Assembly (NCBI GenBank): GCA_017559685.1
Contig: JAFYQY010000222.1
Span: 1 to 7,094 of the forward strand
Source of the DNA: Alistipes sp.
GTDB taxonomy: Bacteria; Bacteroidota; Bacteroidia; Bacteroidales; Rikenellaceae
Length of the DNA: 7,094 bases
Direction of reading: 5' to 3'
Below the pieces are notes generated by a model, which worked only from the letters and a program-made list of their open reading frames with translations, was not told the DNA's origin and made no database searches. How positions within the stretch are numbered: the stretch's first letter is position 1; every line of letters starts with the position of its first letter. Positions 1 to 5,840 of the stretch are shown here, one piece after another. Both the position numbers and the translations under genes were made by a program.

Positions 1-325
1 CGCCTGTTCCATTTGCGAGCAGCTCCTCCTTGAGTCGCTCTGCCATACAACCGATGATGCCCACCAATAGGGTAGGCTTCTTGCGGCGCAAACGACGCAT
101 CTCGCTCAATCTTCCCCAAATGCGTTGCTCGGCATTGTCTCGCACCGAGCAGGTGTTGATAAGGATGATGTCGGCCTCCTCAATCTTCTCGGTGTAGAAG
201 TAGCCCTCCTCCTGCATAATCGAGACCACAATCTCGCTGTCGCCGAAGTTCATCTGACAGCCGTAGGTCTCAATAAATATCTTCTTTCCTTCGCCCTGCA
301 AAGGGCGCAATGATGTTAAATTCAT
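1..325 (-). CDS. miaB: MiaB, tRNA-2-methylthio-N6-dimethylallyladenosine synthase (N-terminal part)
   Basis: The first 108 codons of a radical-SAM methylthiotransferase; the rest lies beyond the left edge. The family adds a methylthio group to N6-isopentenyladenosine at position 37 of tRNAs that read UNN codons, in the cytoplasm, using two iron-sulfur clusters. The visible part is the N-terminal UPF0004 domain with its three cluster-binding cysteines: C23 in TYGCQMN, C59 in NTCSVRDNAEQ and C93 in GCMAERLKEEL. TYGCQMN together with SVRDNAEQ points to MiaB; RimO usually has a different first motif (LGCxKN). The radical-SAM CxxxCxxC motif and TRAM domain would lie outside the window. The start at 325 leaves a normal short lead (about 15 residues) before the first beta-strand, and the upstream bases are A-rich. 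It begins 16 bases after the yitT stop, so the two genes are probably cotranscribed. Confidence 0.95.
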   Translation of the reverse strand, partial: MNLTSLRPLQGEGKKIFIETYGCQMNFGDSEIVVSIMQEEGYFYTEKIEEADIILINTCSVRDNAEQRIWGRLSEMRRLRRKKPTLLVGIIGCMAERLKEELLANGTG

Positions 326-341
326 AGTTAGTTTTCCGCTT

Positions 342-1331
342 TTACATATTCTCCAACTCGTGCTTCTCAGGCATTGGCTTGAAACCCTCACCATAGGTGT
401 TGTATGCGTTTGCCACAACCATAAACGCCTTTGGATCGTAATCCTTAATAGCTCGCTGTACTTTGGTCAACTCGTGACGAGGTACTACAAGGAAGATCAT
501 CTCCTTGTCCGATTGGGTGTACATACCGCTCGACTTGATGTAGGTACCACTGCGCTCCAAATCCTCAAGGATGAACTTGCGGAACTCCTCGTTGTGTTGC
601 TCTGTGATGATGAAGATGATACGATCGTATGAAGCACCGTCGAGCATATATGCTAATACTCTCGACGAGATGTAGATTGCGATGAGAGAGTAGAGCGACA
701 AGAGCCAACCGCCCGCCTCGACGCCTCCGACTCCGAAGCCGATAACTACCAAACCTGCCAATACTACAGCCGAATCGGCAATAAGTACGCCTGTCGAGAA
801 GGTCATTTTGCAATATTTTTGCAACATCATAGCCACGATGTCGGTACCACCGGTTGTTGCCTGCTCCTTGACTACGATACCAACACCGATACCGAGCACT
901 ACGGCTCCGATGATGGTTGCAAGCATAAGGTGCTCGCCCGAAAGGTCCAATGCGCCGCCAAGCATCAACTTCGGATCGAGCGAAGCAATAGCCTCAGGTG
1001 TAGGGTAGACAAGGTAGGTGATAAGGTTCATCAAGCCCGGAGTGAGCAATGCTGCAAAGACGGTCTTCGAGCCAAATCGAGGGCCAAATGCAATAAATGC
1101 CAATACCAAAAGCACGATATCGAACATATAGCCAAATGTTCCGACCTGAATGCTTGGGAAGATGTTGTGCAGTACGATACCTGCTCCGTACACTCCGCCT
1201 GGAACAATTTTGTAAGGGCTGATGAAGAGTACATAGCCTGTTGCCAAAAGCGTACAGCCTATAACAATCTTAACCCAAGACCACCACCATTGTGGTGATT
1301 TCAAAACCGATAAGTGCTTTTTCCACTCCAT
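342..1331 (-). CDS. YitT family membrane protein (DUF161 + DUF2179)
   Basis: A 329-residue protein of the YitT family, whose molecular function is not established. After a short polar, Trp-rich N-terminus it has about six or seven hydrophobic segments (roughly residues 18-37, 45-60, 65-84, 88-108, 135-154, 176-200, 207-227). A family-typical motif, EQATTGGTDIVAMML, lies at 156-170. The soluble C-terminal DUF2179 domain (about 233-318) has the usual landmarks: an aromatic DR(I)IFIIT strand, SGMYTQSDKEM, a DPKAF segment at 299-303 and a terminal GEGF at 314-317. It is somewhat longer than many Firmicute homologues, which are around 280-290 residues. It is the promoter-proximal gene of a minus-strand unit with miaB. 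The start at 1331 sits about 27 bases downstream of the expected transcription start of the -7 box at 1365-1372. Family assignment is secure; any role in transport is inference. Confidence 0.93.
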   Translation of the reverse strand: MEWKKHLSVLKSPQWWWSWVKIVIGCTLLATGYVLFISPYKIVPGGVYGAGIVLHNIFPSIQVGTFGYMFDIVLLVLAFIAFGPRFGSKTVFAALLTPGLMNLITYLVYPTPEAIASLDPKLMLGGALDLSGEHLMLATIIGAVVLGIGVGIVVKEQATTGGTDIVAMMLQKYCKMTFSTGVLIADSAVVLAGLVVIGFGVGGVEAGGWLLSLYSLIAIYISSRVLAYMLDGASYDRIIFIITEQHNEEFRKFILEDLERSGTYIKSSGMYTQSDKEMIFLVVPRHELTKVQRAIKDYDPKAFMVVANAYNTYGEGFKPMPEKHELENM

Positions 1332-1364
1332 ACCTGATATACCTTATATAGACATTTTAACTCG

Positions 1365-1372
1365 CAAATATA
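1365..1372 (-). promoter_or_regulatory. Candidate -7 element for the yitT-miaB unit
   Basis: On the minus strand this reads TATATTTG, an exact match to the Bacteroidota -7 consensus TAnnTTTG, followed by C. It lies 33 bases upstream of the yitT start codon. No convincing TTTG -33 box is seen 19-21 bases further upstream (the sequence there reads CTAC/CCTA), so the promoter is either weak, activator-dependent or not exactly here. Confidence 0.5.
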
Positions 1373-1488
1373 ATAAAATTTTCCGAGAAATGTAGGCTGT
1401 TGCAAGAAATATACAATTTTTTCTCTGAAAAGGTTGTGTGACTACTTTCGAAATGCGACTTTTTGAACATCGACTCGAGTGTGGAATT

Positions 1489-1519
1489 TTTGGAGGTTAA
1501 GAAATTTTTACTATATTTG
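1489..1519 (+). promoter_or_regulatory. Bacteroidota-type primary promoter for plsY operon
   Basis: TTTG at 1489-1492, a spacer of 19 bases, then TATATTTG at 1512-1519 (followed by C). This matches the Bacteroides primary-sigma consensus TTTG-N19-21-TAnnTTTG at every specified position. Transcription would start near 1525-1528, giving a leader of about 17-20 bases before the plsY ATG at 1545. The leader is A-rich (GGGATATAAAAACAAT) and has no Shine-Dalgarno sequence, which is normal for the phylum. Confidence 0.8.
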
Positions 1520-1544
1520 CACAAAATAGGGATATAAAAACAAT

Positions 1545-2279
1545 ATGGTTATAACCTACTATTGCATCGTAACTCTGTTTATTATTGCATACTTGCTGGG
1601 CTCGATTCCGAGCGCCGTATGGATCGGAAAACGCTACTACGGCGTGGATGTACGTGAGCACGGCAGTAAAAATGCAGGAACAACAAACGTGTTGCGTGTA
1701 CTCGGTACACGTGCCGCTATCCCTGTATTTGCTATCGATTTTTTGAAGGGCTTTTTGGCTGTCTCAATCTTCTCGCTTCTTAAATACGACACCGCAATTT
1801 CCTCGCAAGCGTGGATATTAAATTTGAAAATTTTAGCGGTCTTCGTGGTCGTTTTAGGACATATCTTCCCCGTCTTCGCAAATTTCAGAGGTGGCAAGGG
1901 TGTTGCAACCGTTCTCGGAGCCGTTACGGGCATCCAGCCAAATATCGCTCTGCTCTGTTTTGTGGTGTGGGTTGCGGTGTTGGCAGTATGGCACTATGTG
2001 TCGCTTGCATCGATTGTTGCGGGGTGTTCCTTTCCAATCTTTGTGTCGATATTCTCGGGTAGTATCTATGCCCGTCACGGAATACATCACACCTCAATTT
2101 CGTTTATCGTATTTTCGTTTGCTGTGGCTATCGCTTTGGTTTGGACTCACCGCAAGAATGTGGGGCGACTGCTCGACGGCACGGAGTCGAAGATGGATAT
2201 GTGGAAATATTTCAGTGCGGAGATAGCCTCAAAATTGGGCATTACAGAGGAAAAAGATAAAAATGATATAAATAGCTAA
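1545..2279 (+). CDS. plsY: PlsY, acyl-phosphate:glycerol-3-phosphate acyltransferase
   Basis: Integral membrane enzyme that transfers an acyl chain from acyl-phosphate (made by PlsX) to glycerol-3-phosphate, giving lysophosphatidic acid, the first step of phospholipid synthesis. The three family motifs are present: GSIPSAVWIGK (19-29) running into REHGSKNAGTTNVLR (37-51) with the catalytic-loop Ser and Arg; GHIFPVFANFRGGKGVAT (105-122) with the glycine-rich phosphate-binding loop; and HRKNVGRLLDGTE (202-214) with the conserved His and Asn. Hydrophobic stretches at about 3-20, 55-78, 93-112, 133-170 and 184-200 fit its multi-helix fold. At 244 residues it is longer than the usual 190-220, mainly because of a polar tail (about 215-244) rich in Lys, Glu and Asp. 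It is the first gene of an apparent operon, 21 bases ahead of the first acyl ligase. GSKN/GTTN replace the more common GSGN/GATN. Confidence 0.96.
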   Translation: MVITYYCIVTLFIIAYLLGSIPSAVWIGKRYYGVDVREHGSKNAGTTNVLRVLGTRAAIPVFAIDFLKGFLAVSIFSLLKYDTAISSQAWILNLKILAVFVVVLGHIFPVFANFRGGKGVATVLGAVTGIQPNIALLCFVVWVAVLAVWHYVSLASIVAGCSFPIFVSIFSGSIYARHGIHHTSISFIVFSFAVAIALVWTHRKNVGRLLDGTESKMDMWKYFSAEIASKLGITEEKDKNDINS

Positions 2280-2300
2280 TGGCTTAAAACTTAAAGATTT

Positions 2301-4004
2301 ATGTTAGAAGCAAACTTGATTAAAATGTACGAGCAGTCGTTCCGAGACAATCGTGAAATGTCTGCCGTTACCGACTATTTCTCGGGCGAGACCTACTCAT
2401 ATTATGGTTTCGCAAAGGAGATTGCGAAGTTGCACCTTCTCTTCGATGAGGCGGGCATTCAGCAGGGCGACAAAATCGCTCTCGTAGGCCGTAATACTCC
2501 TCGTTGGTGCGTTGTTTACATCGCAACCATCACATACGGTGCAGTTATCGTGCCTATTATGCAGACATTCACATCGAATGATATCGCACATATCGTAAAC
2601 CACTCGGAGAGCCGCTTGTTGTTCCTTACCGATTCGTATTGGGAGGGGCTCGACGAGGATTCGCTTCCAAATGTAGAGGCTGTATTCTTGATTACCGACT
2701 ACCACGCACTCTACGAGCGTGATGGCAACAAGCTCACAAAGTTTGTGAATGCAATGACCGAGAACTATCGCAAGCGCTATTCGAACGGCTTTACCGTGAA
2801 TGATATCAAGTATGCCGATGTTCCGAACGACCGCCTTATGGTGTTGAGCTATACATCGGGTACTACAGGCTATTCAAAGGGTGTAATGCTCACAGTAAAC
2901 AACCTTACAGCCAATGTTTATTACGCTGTAAATAAGGTGAATACCACAACCAAGCAGCTCTGGTTCCAGAAGGGTCGTCGCACTTTGGCATTCTTGCCTT
3001 TGGCACACGCCTTTGGTTGTGCATTCGACTTCCTTGCTCCATTGGCAGCGGGTGGTCACATCACGCTTCTCGGCAAGATGCCTACTCCAAAGGTGTTGGT
3101 CGAGGCTTTGCGTAAGGTACAGCCAAGTCTTATCTGTTCGGTACCTCTCGTTTTGGAGAAGGTATATCGCAAGCGGATTGCTCCTATGCTCGAGAAGGGC
3201 CCGTTGAGCATCGCTATGAAGGTGCCTTTGGTAAATGAGATTGTACGTCTCAAGATTAAGGAGAAGTTGCTCGCTTCGTTCGGTGGTAACTTGGAGATGT
3301 TTATCGTGGGTGGTGCTCCAATGAACAAGGAGACCGAGGCCTTTTTGAAGTCTATCCACTTTCCAATCATCGTGGGTTACGGTATGACTGAGTGCGCTCC
3401 GCTTATCTGTGTAACACCGCAGCCTGAGGAGTATAAGCTCGGCTCGTGCGGTAAGTATTTGAGCGACTATCTCGATATCCGTATTGAGTCGTCAGATCCA
3501 CAGCACATCCCTGGTGAGATTCTCGTGAAGGGTGAGATGGTTATGCAGGGCTACTACAAGAATCAGAAGGATACCGAGGCTGTGCTCGAGCCGGATGGCT
3601 GGATGCACACAGGTGATATGGGTATTATTGACCCTGACGGAACGGTATATATCAAGGGTCGTTGCAAGACTATGATTTTGACCGAGACAGGTCAAAATAT
3701 CTACCCTGAGCAGATCGAGGATAAGTTGAATAATATGCCTCTCGTGATGGAGTCGCTCGTGTTGGAGAACGAGGGTAAACTCTACGGTTTGGTGGTGCCT
3801 GATTTCGACCATTGCGAGAAGGAGGGTATCGACAAGACAAAGTTGGAGGAGATTATGCAGGAAAACCTCAAAAACTTGAACAATCAGGTTGCTGCATACG
3901 AGCGTCTTGTGTCGCTTACTATCCACCTCGACGAGTTTGAAAAGACTCCGAAGCGCTCTATTAAGCGTTATCTCTACGATGTAAAGCGAATGGGAATTAA
4001 ATAG
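2301..4004 (+). CDS. Long-chain fatty acid-CoA ligase-like AMP-forming enzyme, copy 1
   Basis: A 567-residue ANL-superfamily ligase of the long-chain acyl-CoA synthetase (FadD/FAA1-like) group. The family activates a fatty acid with ATP to acyl-AMP, then passes the acyl group to CoA or, in some members, acyl carrier protein. Visible core motifs: P-loop (A3) YTSGTTGYSKG at 184-194; A4 FLPLAHAFG at 231-239; A5 GYGMTE at 359-364; A7 HTGD at 436-439; A8/hinge IKGRCKTMILTETGQNIYPE at 451-470; and A10 KTPKRSIKRYL at 548-558, with K555 as the likely adenylation lysine. There is no signal peptide or obvious membrane helix, so it is probably cytoplasmic or peripheral. It follows plsY by 21 bases and precedes a close paralogue. 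Chain-length preference and the CoA versus ACP acceptor cannot be read from sequence; proximity to plsY suggests a role in feeding fatty acids to lipid synthesis (inference). Confidence 0.93.
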   Translation: MLEANLIKMYEQSFRDNREMSAVTDYFSGETYSYYGFAKEIAKLHLLFDEAGIQQGDKIALVGRNTPRWCVVYIATITYGAVIVPIMQTFTSNDIAHIVNHSESRLLFLTDSYWEGLDEDSLPNVEAVFLITDYHALYERDGNKLTKFVNAMTENYRKRYSNGFTVNDIKYADVPNDRLMVLSYTSGTTGYSKGVMLTVNNLTANVYYAVNKVNTTTKQLWFQKGRRTLAFLPLAHAFGCAFDFLAPLAAGGHITLLGKMPTPKVLVEALRKVQPSLICSVPLVLEKVYRKRIAPMLEKGPLSIAMKVPLVNEIVRLKIKEKLLASFGGNLEMFIVGGAPMNKETEAFLKSIHFPIIVGYGMTECAPLICVTPQPEEYKLGSCGKYLSDYLDIRIESSDPQHIPGEILVKGEMVMQGYYKNQKDTEAVLEPDGWMHTGDMGIIDPDGTVYIKGRCKTMILTETGQNIYPEQIEDKLNNMPLVMESLVLENEGKLYGLVVPDFDHCEKEGIDKTKLEEIMQENLKNLNNQVAAYERLVSLTIHLDEFEKTPKRSIKRYLYDVKRMGIK

Positions 4005-4029
4005 GCGAGAGATGTTCTCCCTAACGCCT
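4003..4029 (+). other. Weak imperfect hairpin between the two ligase genes
   Basis: AGGCG at 4003-4007 can pair with CGCCT at 4025-4029, and GAGA at 4009-4012 with TCTC at 4016-4019 inside it. It starts within the stop codon of copy 1 and is followed by CTAAAAAAAC, not a T-run, so it is not a terminator. It might be an mRNA processing or stability element, or chance. Confidence 0.25.
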
Positions 4030-4047
4030 CTAAAAAAACTGAAAATT

Positions 4048-5745
4048 ATGCTACAGGAAAACCTTATAAAAATGTACGAGCAGTCATTTCGTGAGCATCG
4101 TGAAATGTCTGCCGTTACCGACTATTTCTCGGGCGAGAGCTATTCGTACTATGGCTTTGCGAAGGAGATAGCCAAACTCCATATATTGTTCGACGAGGCG
4201 GGCATCAAGCAGGGCGACAAGATTGCCCTTGTTGGTCGCAATACTCCTCGTTGGTGTGCGGTATATATCGCTACAATGACCTACGGCGCAGTTATCGTGC
4301 CTATTATGCAGACTTTCACATCGAACGATATCGCTCACATCGTAAACCACTCGGAGAGTCGTGTGTTGTTTCTTACCGACTTGTTCTGGGAGGGTCTCGA
4401 CGAGGATGCTCTGCCAAATATCGAGGGCGTGTTCTCGCTCACCGACTACCACGTGTTGTTCGAGCGTCGTGAGGGGCTCTTGACAAAGTGTGTGGATAGT
4501 ATGACTGCGAACTATCGTCGTCGCTACCCGAATGGTTTTACCGTAAACGACATTAAGTATGCCGATGTTCCAAATGACCACCTTTGTCTTTTGAACTACA
4601 CATCGGGTACTACAGGCTACTCGAAAGGAGTTATGCTTACTGTGAATAACCTTACCGCTAACGTGGCTTATATCAAGACTTTGAAGCCTCGTAACGGGAA
4701 TCACTTCTACTTCTCGAAGGGTCGTCGCACTTTGGCATTCTTGCCTTTGGCACACGCCTATGGTTGCACCGTTGATTTCTTGACTCCGCTTGCTGTGGGT
4801 GGTCATATCAACTTGCTTGGTAAGATGCCTACACCAAAGGTGTTGGTCGAGGCTATGCAGAAGGTGCAACCGAATGTTATCGCTTCGGTGCCGCTCGTAT
4901 TGGAGAAGATATATCGCAAGCAGATTCTCCCATTGTTGGAGGAGGGTGCGTTGAGCGTAGCCATTAAGGTACCGTTGTTGAATGAACTTATCCGTGCGAA
5001 GATTCGCCAGAAGTTGCTCGATTCGTTCGGTGGCAATGTCGAGTTGTTCATCATCGGTGGAGCTCCAATCAACAAGGAGACCGAGGCCTTTTTGAAGTCT
5101 ATCCACTTCCCGATTATCGTGGGTTACGGTATGACCGAGTGCGCTCCGCTTATCAGCGTAACTGTCGATCCTTCAGAGTTTAAGATTCGTTCGTGCGGTA
5201 AGTACTTGAAGGGTATGTTGGAGGTTAAGATTGACTCTGAGGATGAGCAGAATATCCCTGGTGAGATTCTCGTTAAGGGTGAGTGCGTAATGCAGGGTTA
5301 CTACAAGAACGAGAAGGATACCGAGGCCGTCTTGGAGAAGGATGGTTGGTTGCATACAGGCGATATGGGTACTATCGACGAGGATGGTACGCTCTATATC
5401 AAGGGTCGTTGCAAGACGATGATTTTGACCGAGACAGGCCAAAATATCTATCCTGAGCAGATTGAGGATAAGTTGAATAACTTGCCTTTGGTTGCCGAGT
5501 CGCTTGTGCTCGAGAATGGTGGCAAGCTTTATGGCTTGGTGGTGCCTGATTGGGCACTTTGCGAGAAGGAGAGTATCGACAAGGATAGGTTGAACGAGAT
5601 TATGAACGAAAACCTCAAGACTCTCAACTCTCAGGTTGCAGGTTACGAGCGTTTGGCTTCGATTATTATATATCCTAACGAGTTCGAGAAGACGCCGAAG
5701 CGATCTATCAAGCGTTACTTGTACGATATTTCGAAGTTGGTATAA
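4048..5745 (+). CDS. Long-chain fatty acid-CoA ligase-like AMP-forming enzyme, copy 2
   Basis: A 565-residue paralogue of the preceding ligase, aligning with it without a gap from residue 1 to 560; by hand count about 438 of 560 positions are identical (78%). All ANL core motifs are kept at the same positions: YTSGTTGYSKG (184-194), FLPLAHAYG (231-239), GYGMTE (359-364), HTGD (436-439), IKGRCKTMILTETGQNIYPE (451-470) and KTPKRSIKRYL (548-558, candidate catalytic K555), so both copies look catalytically intact. The frame is open 12 codons further up to an ATG at 4012, but 4048 is preferred: it gives MLQENLIKMYEQSF, matching MLEANLIKMYEQSF of copy 1, and has A-rich sequence just upstream. Divergence is concentrated at residues 207-223, just before the A4 motif. 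It is the last gene of the plsY unit, 43 bases after copy 1 and ending 23 bases before a terminator hairpin. Confidence 0.93.
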   Translation: MLQENLIKMYEQSFREHREMSAVTDYFSGESYSYYGFAKEIAKLHILFDEAGIKQGDKIALVGRNTPRWCAVYIATMTYGAVIVPIMQTFTSNDIAHIVNHSESRVLFLTDLFWEGLDEDALPNIEGVFSLTDYHVLFERREGLLTKCVDSMTANYRRRYPNGFTVNDIKYADVPNDHLCLLNYTSGTTGYSKGVMLTVNNLTANVAYIKTLKPRNGNHFYFSKGRRTLAFLPLAHAYGCTVDFLTPLAVGGHINLLGKMPTPKVLVEAMQKVQPNVIASVPLVLEKIYRKQILPLLEEGALSVAIKVPLLNELIRAKIRQKLLDSFGGNVELFIIGGAPINKETEAFLKSIHFPIIVGYGMTECAPLISVTVDPSEFKIRSCGKYLKGMLEVKIDSEDEQNIPGEILVKGECVMQGYYKNEKDTEAVLEKDGWLHTGDMGTIDEDGTLYIKGRCKTMILTETGQNIYPEQIEDKLNNLPLVAESLVLENGGKLYGLVVPDWALCEKESIDKDRLNEIMNENLKTLNSQVAGYERLASIIIYPNEFEKTPKRSIKRYLYDISKLV

Positions 5746-5768
5746 AATACCACTTTACAAAAAGAATG

Positions 5769-5800
5769 AAGGGTTGTTTTCGGACAACCCTTTGTTTTTT
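5769..5800 (+). terminator. Intrinsic (Rho-independent) terminator of the plsY-ligase operon
   Basis: A perfect 9-bp stem: AAGGGTTGT (5769-5777) pairs with ACAACCCTT (5784-5792) around the loop TTTCGG. A T-rich tract TTTGTTTTTT (5791-5800) follows. It starts 23 bases after the stop codon of ligase copy 2 and is correctly oriented to end that transcript. Confidence 0.9.
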
Positions 5801-5822
5801 ACCAAATTTATTCCTAACTTTG
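5791..5822 (+). promoter_or_regulatory. Bacteroidota-type promoter for the histidine kinase-regulator unit
   Basis: TTTG at 5791-5794, a spacer of 20 bases, then TAACTTTG at 5815-5822 (followed by C), matching TTTG-N19-21-TAnnTTTG exactly. Transcription would start near 5828-5831, leaving only about 10-13 bases before the ATG at 5841. The -33 box lies inside the T-tract, and its first two bases inside the stem, of the upstream terminator. Confidence 0.75.
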
Positions 5823-5840
5823 CAAGAAGATGTGTTCGTT

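Larger units (their letters stand above)
2301..5745 (+). repeat. Tandem gene duplication (two acyl ligase copies)
   Basis: The two ligase genes are direct repeats of about 1.7 kb with no intervening gene. Nucleotide identity is patchy. Exact blocks include 42 bases (2350-2391 = 4097-4138), 44 bases (2969-3012 = 4716-4759) and 38 bases (3324-3361 = 5071-5108), all identical also at synonymous positions. Elsewhere synonymous differences are frequent, so the duplication is not brand new. Confidence 0.9.

Noticed and set aside
125..313. 62-codon plus-strand frame at the left edge
   Set aside because: It is antisense to the miaB N-terminal domain, which has all three expected cysteines.
1473..1480. 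8-base palindrome ACTCGAGT in the divergent intergenic region
   Set aside because: Too short and isolated to support an operator; it is 8 bases upstream of the plsY -33 box and there is no second copy.
1332..1544. Possible small RNA or riboswitch in the 213-base divergent region
   Set aside because: Apart from the two promoter elements I saw no stable hairpin, terminator or conserved aptamer-like pattern.
4012..4047. Upstream in-frame ATG adding 12 residues to ligase copy 2
   Set aside because: Copy 1 starts at the equivalent of 4048, the extra MFSLTPLKKLKI has no counterpart there, and it lies in the hairpin-like intergenic gap.
4084..5106. 340-codon open frame on the minus strand, antisense to ligase copy 2
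   Set aside because: It is fully antisense to a gene with intact catalytic motifs, the protein resembles no family I know, and a partly matching antisense frame exists over copy 1 simply because the genes are duplicates.
5766..5840. Upstream in-frame ATG adding 25 residues to the histidine kinase
   Set aside because: It lies upstream of the promoter for the gene, and its codons run through the terminator stem, T-tract and promoter; the added residues are just translated regulatory sequence.
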